Shown piece after piece: positions 39,640 to 49,368 of a stretch of 64,000 bases of DNA. The DNA is taken from positions 1 to 64,000 of the forward strand of contig NZ_JABFVK010000038.1 in the NCBI RefSeq assembly GCF_013362815.1. The letters run 5' to 3'. Every line of letters begins with the position of its first letter. The first letter of the stretch is position 1. Below the pieces are notes generated by a model. The model saw nothing but the letters and a program-made list of their open reading frames with translations. It ran no database searches and was not told the origin of the DNA. Made by a program: the position numbers and the translations under genes. This DNA is from Hamadaea sp. (GTDB taxonomy: Bacteria > Actinomycetota > Actinomycetes > Mycobacteriales > Micromonosporaceae).

Positions 39640-40613
39640 GAGCTCACTCTGCCAGACAGTTCGACCAGGGTCGCTTCGCGGGCGGCGAGGGCGTGTCGGT
39701 AGCGATCCGGGAGTTCCTCGGCCAGCTTGCGGGTGAGCTCGACGGATTCGGTGATCGCGGTCAGCGCCTCGGCTCGGCGGTCGAGCGTACCGAGGATGCC
39801 GGCCCGGACCGCGAGCGCCTCCGCGAGCGCGGCCCGGTGAGCAGGTGGGGCGGCCGACAGCATGCGGCTGTGCGCCACGGCTTCCTCGACGACGGGCAGG
39901 CCGAGTTCGGGGCGGGCGTTGTCGACGGCGATCTCGGCGGTAAGGATGAGGCCCGCGGCGACGAGGACGTCGGGGTCGGACGTGGTGGCCCGCCGTGCCT
40001 CCAGCGCTTGCCGGACGACGCCCGCGGCCTCCCCCAACCGGTCGGCCTTCGTCAGCGCCCGGCCCCGCAGGTAGAGGGCGGCATGGTAGGACGCCATCGA
40101 ACGGCGGCGGTGGCCGTGGCGTACGTGCCAGCGGAGCGCCTGCTCGGTCGCGGTCAGCGCCTCGGCTCGATCGTCCAAATCGGACAGCGCTTCGGCTGAA
40201 GCGAGCAGCGTGGTCCCGTACGCCGAACGCACCAGACCGCCGTCGAATTCACGGGCCTTCGCCAGCGTCGCTTCGGCGGGACGCAGATAGACGAGCGCCT
40301 CCTCGTGCCGCCCGACTTCGTGCAGGGCGGTGCCGAGCAGCGCTTCGCAGCAGGCCAGGGCGTTGCTGCGACGGCCCCGGGCCACCTCCCGGCACCGCTC
40401 GTACGCCCGCCACGAAAGATCCAGGCCGGTGGCGTACTCGCCTCGGGAGAGAGCTTTCCAGCCGGGGGCGTACTCGGGGATGCGAGCCAGCCGACGCCGC
40501 GTGGGCGCCCAACGGCGTACGCGGAGCACGAGGTTGGCGAGGATCGTCGCCCCGAACATGTAAACGCCGATGAGCGCGAGGTACCGCAGCACGTCGAGCC
40601 AGTTGTCGTCCAC
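39636..40613 (-). CDS. TPR-like repeat protein with N-terminal TM
   Basis: Repeated helical units; ATGA overlap with the hydrolase gene. Confidence 0.7.
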   Translation of the reverse strand: MDDNWLDVLRYLALIGVYMFGATILANLVLRVRRWAPTRRRLARIPEYAPGWKALSRGEYATGLDLSWRAYERCREVARGRRSNALACCEALLGTALHEVGRHEEALVYLRPAEATLAKAREFDGGLVRSAYGTTLLASAEALSDLDDRAEALTATEQALRWHVRHGHRRRSMASYHAALYLRGRALTKADRLGEAAGVVRQALEARRATTSDPDVLVAAGLILTAEIAVDNARPELGLPVVEEAVAHSRMLSAAPPAHRAALAEALAVRAGILGTLDRRAEALTAITESVELTRKLAEELPDRYRHALAAREATLVELSGRVSS

Positions 40614-40678
40614 CGCGGCAGGGTACCGGGCGGGCTGCCGCGCCGCAGCCCGCCCGGTGTCCCCTTTCCCCGAAAGGA

Positions 40679-43312
40679 CTACGGGATCGGCGTTGTCGCC
40701 GTCGGGACATTGAATCCGCGTAGCCGCAGGTAGGGCGCTTGGCCACCGAGGTCGCCGGTGGCGTACGCGGCGGTGATGGTGGTCGACTCACCGGGCCACA
40801 GCGAGACGTAGTTCTCGGTGTAGGTGACCGGTAGGACCTCGGTTCCGCCGTTGCCCGCGGTGACTTCGGGACGTAGGAAGAAGGCGAGGTTCGTTGCGCT
40901 GGTGTTGGTCAGCGTGATGGTGACGTTCTCCTGGCCGCCGGCGACCGACCGGGACACGGCGGTCGTGACGGACGGATTGGCCGGCAGGCTGCTCAGGCCG
41001 GTCAGGTTCGCGAACGTCTTCGTCGTCGTCGAGTACCAGTTGCTCTTGTTCCCCAGCGCGTCCGGCGTGGTGGAGTACCAGTAGAGGTTGTTGCTGACGA
41101 CCGCGCCGGCGCTGTCCTTGAGCTGGAGGCGGAGGAAGTAAGTCGAGCTCAGCCCGTTCGGGGTGGGGACCGTCAGGGCCTGTGTCGACGAGTTCGCCGC
41201 CGCCGTGACCGGTGCGGTCGTCGTCGACACCGTCGTCAGGTTCGGGATGGTGTGGAGGGTCGCCGTCGCGGTGAGCCCGCTGCGGGCGGCGAGCGTCGAG
41301 TTGACCACGAACACCTTCTTCGTGGCGTAGTCGTACGCGATGTGCACGGGTTCGTCGGCCTTCTTCGCGCCGAAGAAGCCGCCGCCCGGCTTGAAGTAGT
41401 AGTCGTAGAGGTTCCAGTGCACCGACGGCCAGGCGCTGTTGAGCATCCAGAAGATGGTGCCGAAGGACTGGCTGTATTCGTGGGAGTTCCAGGCCTCGAA
41501 GAAGCTCCGGGTGTTCTCGTAGTTCATCAGCTCGGCCTTGAGCGCGTAGTCGGCCGCGCTCGTCGCCGTGCCGTACCGGCGGTTGAGGCCGTTGGTGTAG
41601 AGGCCGATGTTGTCGAACACGCTGCCGGGCTTGCCCGCGTGATAGTTCCAGGTGGTCCCGATCGGCCACAGCTCGCCGGCCGGGATGAACTTCTGGAGGC
41701 TCTCCAGCGGCGGCGGCGATTCGGTGCCCTCCTCGCCGGTCGTCCCGAAGGCACTCCCCGCCTTGGTCGTGTCCCACCAGAGCACCGGCGGGGCCCACTT
41801 GTACGGGCCGTCCATCTTCATGCCCGCGTTCGAGTTCGACCAGGTCGCGACGTTGTCCAGGGTCGGGTTCTGCCAGTGCAGGCGGGTGGCGATCGACTTG
41901 TACGCCGTCAGATGCGCCGCGGTCGGCGGTTGATCGCTCCCGTACGCCCAGACGAAAACACTGGGGTGAGCGCGGAGCGACCGCAACTGCGTCTCGAGGG
42001 AAGCCTGCGCGACCTGGGTCTGCTCGGCGGTCCAGCCGGAGTCGTTCTCCCAGGCGCTGCAGCAGGTGAACCCCGGCATGACCAGTACGCCGGCGGCGTC
42101 GGCGAGGTCGTAGAGCTCCTCGTTGCCGAGGGTGCCTTCGAGCCGGATCGTGTTGAGCCCCATCTCCTTGACGTAGCGGACATGGGCGGCGTTGGTCTTC
42201 GTGTCCCAGCGCTGGAGCATGTCCCACATGTAGCCACCGCCGCGGAACAGGATGTTCTGCCCGTTGATCCGGTAGCCGGCGAAGGAGGTGCCGTTGACCG
42301 TCGTCCGATAGTCCGTGATCTGGCGTACGCCGAAGGCCGTGCTCTTCGTGTCGGAGGTGGCCCCGCCGACTGCAGCAGTCAGACTGAGCTGATACTGCTC
42401 AGGTGAGCCGAACTGGTACGGCCACCACAGCACCGGGTTGACCAGGTGCAATTGCGGGTACGCCGCCGGGTCGAACGCGATCTCCCGGCGCTCCCCGGCC
42501 GCCAGGGTCACCGTCTGGCTGACCGTCACGGTCGGCTGCCCGGGCTTGGTGATCGTGCCCGTGACGGTCGTCGTGACCGGCGCCGCCGTCGCGTTGACGG
42601 CGTCGGCGTACACGGTCAGGTCGGCCGCGTTCGTCGCGGGCAACGGCAGCACAGTCTTCACATAGGGATCCCGCAACGCCACCGGTCCGGTGGTCTCCAG
42701 CCGCGTCTTGCCCCAGAGCCCGGCGTTCATGTCGGGCACCTCGGGATTCCAGTCGACCGTGCAGAACGACAGGTCGGCGCAGCCCGGTTTGGCCGGGGTG
42801 ACCCGGATGGCCAGCGCGTTCGCCTGACCGGGCCGGATCGCCGAGGTCACGTTGTACTCGTGCGCGGCGAGCGAACCGACCGCGTTCGCGTCGAGCTGCA
42901 CGCCGTTGAGCCAGATCTGCGCCCGATAGGTGATGCCCCCGAAGCGCAGCCAGTACGCCTGGTCGGCAGCGGCCGCGGCGGCGGTGAACTCGCCCCGGAA
43001 CCACCAGTCCTGACCGGTCAGGTCCGGCACGTTCTTCAGGTTCTGGCCGAAGTAGATGTTCTGGTAGACGTTGTTCGCCACGAGCCCGGCCAGCACGGTC
43101 GAGGGCAGCGTGACCGGGTTCCACCCCGAGGTCGAGTAGCCGACCTGGGAGATCGTCGAGCCGGTGTCGGCCAGGCCGGTGGCCGAGCGCAGCGCCCAGC
43201 CGGACTTCAGCTCCGTCGAGCCGACCGTCGCTCCGTCAGCCGCCATCGGGCCGACCGGAACCAGGGCGACGAGCAACACCGCCACCGCGAAGACACGCAG
43301 GAACTTCCGCAT
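40679..43312 (-). CDS. Secreted GH2 exo-beta-D-glucosaminidase-like protein
   Basis: Signal peptide, GH2 regions (WWFRGEF, NGQNILFRGGGYMWDM, NTIRLEGTLGNEELYDLADAAGVLVMPGFTCCSAWE). Confidence 0.87.
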   Translation of the reverse strand: MRKFLRVFAVAVLLVALVPVGPMAADGATVGSTELKSGWALRSATGLADTGSTISQVGYSTSGWNPVTLPSTVLAGLVANNVYQNIYFGQNLKNVPDLTGQDWWFRGEFTAAAAAADQAYWLRFGGITYRAQIWLNGVQLDANAVGSLAAHEYNVTSAIRPGQANALAIRVTPAKPGCADLSFCTVDWNPEVPDMNAGLWGKTRLETTGPVALRDPYVKTVLPLPATNAADLTVYADAVNATAAPVTTTVTGTITKPGQPTVTVSQTVTLAAGERREIAFDPAAYPQLHLVNPVLWWPYQFGSPEQYQLSLTAAVGGATSDTKSTAFGVRQITDYRTTVNGTSFAGYRINGQNILFRGGGYMWDMLQRWDTKTNAAHVRYVKEMGLNTIRLEGTLGNEELYDLADAAGVLVMPGFTCCSAWENDSGWTAEQTQVAQASLETQLRSLRAHPSVFVWAYGSDQPPTAAHLTAYKSIATRLHWQNPTLDNVATWSNSNAGMKMDGPYKWAPPVLWWDTTKAGSAFGTTGEEGTESPPPLESLQKFIPAGELWPIGTTWNYHAGKPGSVFDNIGLYTNGLNRRYGTATSAADYALKAELMNYENTRSFFEAWNSHEYSQSFGTIFWMLNSAWPSVHWNLYDYYFKPGGGFFGAKKADEPVHIAYDYATKKVFVVNSTLAARSGLTATATLHTIPNLTTVSTTTAPVTAAANSSTQALTVPTPNGLSSTYFLRLQLKDSAGAVVSNNLYWYSTTPDALGNKSNWYSTTTKTFANLTGLSSLPANPSVTTAVSRSVAGGQENVTITLTNTSATNLAFFLRPEVTAGNGGTEVLPVTYTENYVSLWPGESTTITAAYATGDLGGQAPYLRLRGFNVPTATTPIP

Positions 43313-43322
43313 AAGGTTCCCC

Positions 43323-44891
43323 TCACGATCCCGTAGGCCAGGTGATCTTCGGCGAGTGGTAGTAGTTCACGCCCATGACCTTCCAGCGCGGTCCCTGCGC
43401 GCCGAGGCGGGTGGCGAACGCCGTCCAGTTGTGCGTACTCCAGGGTGACCAGCCCAGCTCGGCCAGCGCCGGCAGGCGGGGGAAGACCATGTAGTCGATG
43501 TCGGCACTCGTGCGAATCGTCTCGGTCCACAGGGGACCTTCGACGCCGAGCACCGACGCCTCGCCCACTCCGGTGAGATATGCCCCGGGATTCCAGCTGT
43601 ACGCCTTGTCGACCTCGATCAGCCCGGCCCAGGTCTGACCGAGCTTGGTCTTGCGGACGTACTTCATGTCCAAGTACGCCAAATTCGCCGGTGACATGAG
43701 CACCTTGGTCCCGTTGGCCGCAGCGGCGGCGACGTTGCTGTCGGTGCTGGTCGTGCCCCAGAACTGCGCCACGGTCGAGGGCAGCTCGTCGGACTTCACG
43801 ATGTCGTGCCAGCCGATCGCGGTCTTGCCGTGCGCGGCGACGATGTTCTGCGCCCGGTTCATGAAGTACGTGTAGTCGGCGGCGGTCGTCGAAGACGCCT
43901 CGTCCCCGCCGATGTGGGCGTACGGGCCGGGAGTGATCGCCGAGAGTTCCCGGATCACGTCGTCGAGGAAGGTGTAGGTCAGCGCCAGCGGTACGCACAA
44001 CGAGCTGAACCCGACGTTGGTGCCCGTGTAGAGGTTCGGGGCGACGCCGTTGCAGTTGAGCTGGGCATACGAGGCGAGGGCGGCATTGGTGTGCCCGGGC
44101 ATGTCGATCTCGGGCACCACGGTGATGTACCGGGCGGCGGCGTACGCGACGATCGCCTGGTAGTCAGCCTTGGTGTAGTAGCCACCGGGATCACCGCCGA
44201 CCGCCGTGCTCCCGCCGTACGCCGCCAGGTTCGGCCAGGAGTCGATGACGATCCGCCAGCCCTGATCGTCGGACAGGTGTAGATGCAGCGTATTGATCTT
44301 GTAGAGCGCGATCTGGTCGATCAGCCGCTCGACGGTGGCCACGGGGAAGAAGTGCCGTGCGACGTCGAGCATCATTCCCCGGTACGCGAACCGCGGATAG
44401 TCGACGATCGTGCCGCCCGGGATCGGCCAAGGTCCGGCCTGGACGGTCGCGGCATCCGCCTCGGGCGGCAGCAGCTGCCGAAGAGTTTGAAGGCCCCGGA
44501 AGAGCCCGGCCGGTTGAAGAGCCCGGATCGTGACGGCGTTCGCCGCGACGGTGAGCTGATAGCCCTCGGGGCCGACGCTCGCCGGCGCACCCGACAGCAG
44601 CAACGAGATGCCGTCCGAGGGGCTCGCGGGCGCGTCGGCGACCGGGAGGGCGTACCCGGTCGACCGGCGTAACTGCGTCGCCAGGAAGGTGGCCACCGCT
44701 TGCGCGGCGGTAGATCCGGCTTCGGCGTACACAGTGGTCGACGAGGTGATCTGGTAGGTGACACCGGCCGCGGGAGTCGCACTCACCGGGGCGGGCACCA
44801 CGTTGGCGAAAGAGACAGCGGTAGCCGTCGGGGTAACCGGCGACAGGGGTACGGCCAGCACGATTGCGAGCACAGCGCCAAACCTGGTCAT
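43323..44891 (-). CDS. Secreted GH20 beta-N-acetylhexosaminidase
   Basis: YRGMMLDVARHFFPVATVERLIDQIALYKINTLHLHLSDDQGWRI, HIGGDEA. Confidence 0.94.
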   Translation of the reverse strand: MTRFGAVLAIVLAVPLSPVTPTATAVSFANVVPAPVSATPAAGVTYQITSSTTVYAEAGSTAAQAVATFLATQLRRSTGYALPVADAPASPSDGISLLLSGAPASVGPEGYQLTVAANAVTIRALQPAGLFRGLQTLRQLLPPEADAATVQAGPWPIPGGTIVDYPRFAYRGMMLDVARHFFPVATVERLIDQIALYKINTLHLHLSDDQGWRIVIDSWPNLAAYGGSTAVGGDPGGYYTKADYQAIVAYAAARYITVVPEIDMPGHTNAALASYAQLNCNGVAPNLYTGTNVGFSSLCVPLALTYTFLDDVIRELSAITPGPYAHIGGDEASSTTAADYTYFMNRAQNIVAAHGKTAIGWHDIVKSDELPSTVAQFWGTTSTDSNVAAAAANGTKVLMSPANLAYLDMKYVRKTKLGQTWAGLIEVDKAYSWNPGAYLTGVGEASVLGVEGPLWTETIRTSADIDYMVFPRLPALAELGWSPWSTHNWTAFATRLGAQGPRWKVMGVNYYHSPKITWPTGS

Positions 44892-44909
44892 AGATAGGTA
44901 ACCTATCTA
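44891..44909. promoter_or_regulatory. 19-bp palindrome abutting the GH20 start codon
   Basis: TAGATAGGT-A-ACCTATCTA. Confidence 0.65.
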
Positions 44910-44962
44910 ACAGATAGATTCAACGCAAGACGTCGATGCCCCACCGAAGGGTGGAACCGCTG

Positions 44963-45715
44963 TCACGAGCCGAGGACATCCTTGGAAGCGCGACCCATGA
45001 TGGAGATCGCCGTACGCCGAGGCAGCCGGCTCAAGAAGGCAGCCGACGCCTTCATCAGCCCGCCCGGTACCACCCGAGGCTTGCGGCCCAACGCACCCAG
45101 GGCGGCCGCCACCACTGCCTGCGGCGTCACCGTTCCCGGCGCAGGCTTCGCCGTCGAGGCGGCCAGTCCCGGAGTGCTGACCGCACCGGCGACGCACGCA
45201 ATGACATCCACTCCGGACGGACGCAACTCGGCCCACAGACCCTCGGCGAATACTGCGCCGAACGCTTTGGTTCCGGCGTACAAGCTGAGATTGGGCGAAC
45301 CCTGCGCCCCTGCGAGCGAGGACATGACGACGAACCCGCCGTGGCCGCGCTCTTGCATCGCGGGCAGGAAGTGGCGCGCGAGCAGCATGGGCGCGCGGAC
45401 GTTGAGGTCGATCGCGCGGCCGAGCTCGGCGGGGTCGCTCGTGGCGAACGGGCCGATCGGCGACAGCGCGGCGTTGGCGACGAGGAGCCCGATCTCGAGG
45501 CCGACCGTCGCGGCCAGCACCGTCTCGACCCCCGCGACAGTGGCCAGGTCGGCGGCGACCTCGATCTTGGGCCCGGGCAGGTCGAGCGCCGGATGCCGCG
45601 CGACGAGCACGACGCCGAGCCCGCGCGCGGACAGTTCCCGGGCGAACGCCGCCCCGATGCCCTGCGACGCGCCCGCCACCAGCGCCCACGGTCCATAGCG
45701 ATCGAGGAACGTCAC
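44963..45715 (-). CDS. SDR-family oxidoreductase
   Basis: WALVAGASQGIGAAFARELSARG, NAALSPIGPF, YAGTKAFG; GTG start overlaps the upstream stop. Confidence 0.88.
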   Translation of the reverse strand: MTFLDRYGPWALVAGASQGIGAAFARELSARGLGVVLVARHPALDLPGPKIEVAADLATVAGVETVLAATVGLEIGLLVANAALSPIGPFATSDPAELGRAIDLNVRAPMLLARHFLPAMQERGHGGFVVMSSLAGAQGSPNLSLYAGTKAFGAVFAEGLWAELRPSGVDVIACVAGAVSTPGLAASTAKPAPGTVTPQAVVAAALGALGRKPRVVPGGLMKASAAFLSRLPRRTAISIMGRASKDVLGS

Positions 45716-46191
45716 CACGGCTCCTTCCGCATCCGCAACATCATCGCGAACGGCATGAGCAACCAGGGCAGGTTCACCATGAGCACGAACCCGACGTTGG
45801 GCGTCGCATGCGGCCCGGAGAACTCCTCGAACAGGATGATCAGCACGTTCGACAGCATCATCCCCGACCACACCAGCGCCGGTACGCGAATCCAGTTCCG
45901 GCGGCGGACGAAGGCGTAGATCGCGGCGAGGTAGAACGGCCCGAACAGCAGCACGTCGATCCAGATCGTCGCCTTCCACCAGGGCGGACGCGCCATCAGC
46001 AGCGGATCGTAGGTGTTGCCGTACCAGTGGACGAGGTCGACCAGCGGAGCCGGTGGCCACAGCGGCTGCGCGAAGTGCGCGGGATCGGCGATGATGAGCT
46101 GCTCGATGTCCACGATGTACGTCACGAAGCACAGGTTGATTCCGAAGAAGACCACGAAGATGAGGTCTATCGGGCGCCGTCGGAGGGGCAT
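45712..46191 (-). CDS. EXPERA/emopamil-binding-like membrane protein
   Basis: Four-TM pattern, FVTYIVDIEQLI, WWKATIWIDVLLFGPFYLAAIYAF. Confidence 0.7.
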   Translation of the reverse strand: MPLRRRPIDLIFVVFFGINLCFVTYIVDIEQLIIADPAHFAQPLWPPAPLVDLVHWYGNTYDPLLMARPPWWKATIWIDVLLFGPFYLAAIYAFVRRRNWIRVPALVWSGMMLSNVLIILFEEFSGPHATPNVGFVLMVNLPWLLMPFAMMLRMRKEPW

Positions 46192-46230
46192 GCCGACACT
46201 CTAGGCCTCCGGACGGTTACGCTCAGCCCT

Positions 46231-46839
46231 GTGAACTGGCTCGACGCCGTCGGCTGGATCGGCTCGGCGCTGCTGGTCTGGTCCCTGCTGCAAACCCGCA
46301 TCCTCCGGTTGCGCGCCATCAACCTGGTCGGCTGCGTAGTCCTGATCGGCTTCAACTGGGCGCTCGGCGTCTGGCCCATGGTCGGCCTCAACACCGCCCT
46401 CGCCGTCATCAACATCTACTTCCTGGTCAAGCTGCTGCGTACCCGGCACTCCCCCGCCGCTTACTCGGTGGTCCAGGTCGCTGCCGACGACGACTACCTC
46501 GCGCACGTCCTGGCCGTCCACGGCCAGGACATCGCCCGCTTCAACCCAGGCTTCGAGCTTCGGGGCACCGCCTTTCTAGTGGTACGCGGAGACGAGACCG
46601 TCGGCGTGGTGGCCTTGCATGACGGCGGCAACGGCGTCGCAGTGGTGGACCTCGACTACGTGACTCCCAAGTACCGCGACTTCACTCCCGGGGAGTTCGT
46701 GTACCGGCAGAGCCACATGTTCACCGACCGGGGGTTCCACACTGTCGTTGTTCCTGCTCGGCCTGCTCTTTCTGCGTACTTCACCCGGCTGGGGTTCTCT
46801 CGGGTTGGCGAGTTCTTTTCGCTTACGCTTCGTACCTGA
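46231..46839 (+). CDS. YgjV-like TM domain fused to a GNAT-like C-terminal domain
   Basis: DAVGWIGSALLVWSLLQTRILRLRAINLVGC...; C-terminal VVRGDETVGVVAL ... ALSAYFTRLGFSRVGEF; GTG start at 46231. Confidence 0.7.
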   Translation: MNWLDAVGWIGSALLVWSLLQTRILRLRAINLVGCVVLIGFNWALGVWPMVGLNTALAVINIYFLVKLLRTRHSPAAYSVVQVAADDDYLAHVLAVHGQDIARFNPGFELRGTAFLVVRGDETVGVVALHDGGNGVAVVDLDYVTPKYRDFTPGEFVYRQSHMFTDRGFHTVVVPARPALSAYFTRLGFSRVGEFFSLTLRT

Positions 46840-46986
46840 CCTTTGGTGCGACTTCGCCGTTGTCCGGGTTTTCGGCGACGAAGCGGGTGGGGCGGGGGCT
46901 GCGTACGTTGGCGATTTGTCCGACTTCCATGATCATGGCCAGTTCTGGGCTGTGATAGCGACGCAGAATTGACCTGATCTTGCGTT

Positions 46987-47046
46987 GCCATGATCAGCGG
47001 AAGTTTCGCGGTGCCATAGCCCCACCAAAACTCCGTTGATCATGGC
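46987..47046. repeat. Intergenic element D1 with CATGATCA-containing arms
   Basis: GCCATGATCAGCGGAAGTTT ... AAAACTCCGTTGATCATGGC; adjacent palindrome CCATGATCATGG at 46927-46938. Confidence 0.8.
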
Positions 47047-47118
47047 GGCAAGCAGCGAAGCCGCACCCCCACCCTCTTCGGTGCGATTTTCGACTTGGCG
47101 TCGAACGGAGCCGCAGCG

Positions 47119-48060
47119 CTAGAGGAGCCCCTGGCGAGCGGCAGCGAGCCCAGCCTGAAACCGCGTACGAGCGCCAAGCCGCTCCATCAACTCGCTAGTG
47201 CGCCGATGAACGGTACGCACACTGATGCCGAGCTGCCGAGCGATGGCTTCGTCCTTCAACCCGGCGGCCAAGAGCGTCACCAATTCGGAGTCGGGAGCCG
47301 CCGACGGAGTGGCGAAGACGGGCACGGCGACGTTCCAGAGCAGGTCGAAGAGCCGGATGAGCGCGTCGAGCAATGTGGACGCGTACACGACGAGGGCGCT
47401 GTCCACCATCGCGTCCCGGTCGGCGGTGAACGGCAGGATCGCCGCCGAGCGATCGGAGATCGCGAGTTTGAGCGGGACGTCGCAGACCCGTGCTTCCTCG
47501 CCGGCGTCGACCGCCGCCCGGATCAGCCGGAGCGCGCCGGGCAGCTCCAACGCCTCCGGCGCGTAGATGCCGCGGAGGCGTACGCCCCGGTTCAGCAGGT
47601 CGTTCTCGCCTGGGTTCGGCTCACTCGGGTTCTGCGCGTACGGGGGCCGGTCGAGCACCAGCAACTCTTGCCGGGTCGACTGTTGCAGCTGCTGGAATCG
47701 GGTGGCCACCGCCTCCCGCCCGAAGACGATCTCCAACTCCTCTTCGGGCCGGTGCCGGCGATCGGCGGGCAGGTCGGCCAGGAGCAGCTGGGCGGCTTGA
47801 CGGGTCGCGGCCAGCTCCTGCTGACGCCGCGCGATCAGCGCCTCGACAGCCGTGTCGGGCCGCGCCGCCACATAGCGGGTGGGCCGCCCGGCCAACCGGC
47901 TCACCAGTCCGCATTCCGCGAGGCGGTGCAGCGATTGCCGGACCGCTCGCGCACCGCGTCCCGACCGCTCGGTCAGCTCGGCCGGAGTGAGACCTCGTTC
48001 CCGAAGCAGCATCCGATAGAGCGCCTCGTCCTCTTCGCCAACCCCCAGGGCCTGGAGCAT
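47119..48060 (-). CDS. TrmB-like N-terminal plus LuxR-type C-terminal HTH regulator
   Basis: LTPAELTERSGRGARAVRQSLHRLAECGLV; LVTLLAAGLKDEAIARQLGISVRTVHRRTSELMERLGARTRFQAG. Confidence 0.85.
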   Translation of the reverse strand: MLQALGVGEEDEALYRMLLRERGLTPAELTERSGRGARAVRQSLHRLAECGLVSRLAGRPTRYVAARPDTAVEALIARRQQELAATRQAAQLLLADLPADRRHRPEEELEIVFGREAVATRFQQLQQSTRQELLVLDRPPYAQNPSEPNPGENDLLNRGVRLRGIYAPEALELPGALRLIRAAVDAGEEARVCDVPLKLAISDRSAAILPFTADRDAMVDSALVVYASTLLDALIRLFDLLWNVAVPVFATPSAAPDSELVTLLAAGLKDEAIARQLGISVRTVHRRTSELMERLGARTRFQAGLAAARQGLL

Positions 48061-48154
48061 CGCGTACCTCCCACTGTGGCCTATTAAGGCCACGGCAGGA
48101 TCTTGCCACCGGTTCGCCTTTACGGGCCAGGCCCAGAACCGATATCAAGATCAT

Positions 48155-49297
48155 GTGGTACGCAGAAAGCACGCAATCCTCGCGGGCGCGGCAAGCGCCC
48201 TCATCCTGATGAGCACCGTCGTCGGCGGTGTTCCGGCGCAGGCCGCGCCCACCTGGTCCGTCCCGGCGTGCGGGCAGGTGACCGGCGGCGCCGGCGGCCT
48301 GACCTTCACCTGGAGCGACGGGCATTATCTGACCCGCACCGCCACCGAGCTGCGGCCGATCACGGTGGTCTCCGACATCGAGGCGCTCGCCGCGCCGAAC
48401 ACCCTGCTGGCCGTGGACGACTTCGGCAAGCTCTCGCAGAGCCGGGACGCGGGCTGCAGCTGGACGCAGATCGCGACGCTGGGCGGTCAGCCCCCGTACG
48501 CCATCACCGCCGCGGGCGGGGCGAGCGCGTACGTGTGGTCGCGGGCGAACGACGAGCTGCTCTACCGCGTCGACGGCACCAAGGTGACCGAGCTGCCCCG
48601 GATTCCGTCGGCCGAGGTCGGCAACCTGCTCGCCCTCGCCGTCGACGGCAAGCACCTGCGGGCGGTGACCTCCACCGGCGTTGTGCTCGACTCGGTGGAC
48701 GGCGGGCAGTCGTTCCAGCGTCGGGGTGTGACTCCGCAGCCGGTGCTCGGCTGGTGGATCTGGGGTTACGAGGGCTCGATCGGCCGGAACCTCGACCACA
48801 TCGTGCTCGGCACCAGCAGCGACGGTGTGTACACGACCTTCGACGGCGGGTTCACCTGGACTTCGTCCAGGCTGTCGGCCGAGCCGAAGCACCGGATCAA
48901 CGTCTTCAGCGTCGCGGTCTCGCCCGCCGACGAGAACGTGGTCTGGGCCGAAGGGCTCGACACCACCGAGCTGGACGCGGGCAACACTCGCGCGCAGGGC
49001 CGCCACCTCTGGCGGTCGACCGACGGCGGCCGGACCTTCACGGTCGCGGTCGACCACGACCCCGCCACGGTGACGCTGACCAACGGCGTACCGCTGGCTC
49101 CGCATCCGACCGACCCCGACGTCGTGTACTTCGAGTACGGCACCTGGTTCGCCAACTACGGCACCGACCTGTACGCCTACGACGCGGGCACCGGGCGGCT
49201 GTCGACCGGGCACAGCGGCCAGGACGGCATCAACGCCATCACCTTCAACCCCGCGTTCCCCCAGGTGCTCTACCTGGGCCTAGTCGAGGTCCGCTGA
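48155..49297 (+). CDS. Secreted beta-propeller (BNR/YCF48/sialidase-like) protein
   Basis: Signal peptide; repeated SRDAGCSW, SVDGGQSFQRRG, TFDGGFTW, STDGGRTF motifs. Confidence 0.82.
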   Translation: MVRRKHAILAGAASALILMSTVVGGVPAQAAPTWSVPACGQVTGGAGGLTFTWSDGHYLTRTATELRPITVVSDIEALAAPNTLLAVDDFGKLSQSRDAGCSWTQIATLGGQPPYAITAAGGASAYVWSRANDELLYRVDGTKVTELPRIPSAEVGNLLALAVDGKHLRAVTSTGVVLDSVDGGQSFQRRGVTPQPVLGWWIWGYEGSIGRNLDHIVLGTSSDGVYTTFDGGFTWTSSRLSAEPKHRINVFSVAVSPADENVVWAEGLDTTELDAGNTRAQGRHLWRSTDGGRTFTVAVDHDPATVTLTNGVPLAPHPTDPDVVYFEYGTWFANYGTDLYAYDAGTGRLSTGHSGQDGINAITFNPAFPQVLYLGLVEVR

Positions 49298-49326
49298 GCT
49301 TCCGCCAGAACCCGGCGGCCTCCTTG

Positions 49327-49360
49327 GGGCCCGGCGCCTTGTCCGATAGGCGCCGGGCCC
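49327..49360. terminator. Strong GC hairpin between convergent genes
   Basis: GGGCCCGGCGCC-N10-GGCGCCGGGCCC, perfect 12-bp stem. Confidence 0.8.
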
Positions 49361-49368
49361 TGTTCGCG

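Noticed and set aside
44963-46132. 389-aa version of the SDR protein
   Set aside because: Extension overlaps the EXPERA-like membrane protein in another frame; GTG at 45715 gives a normal SDR N-terminus.
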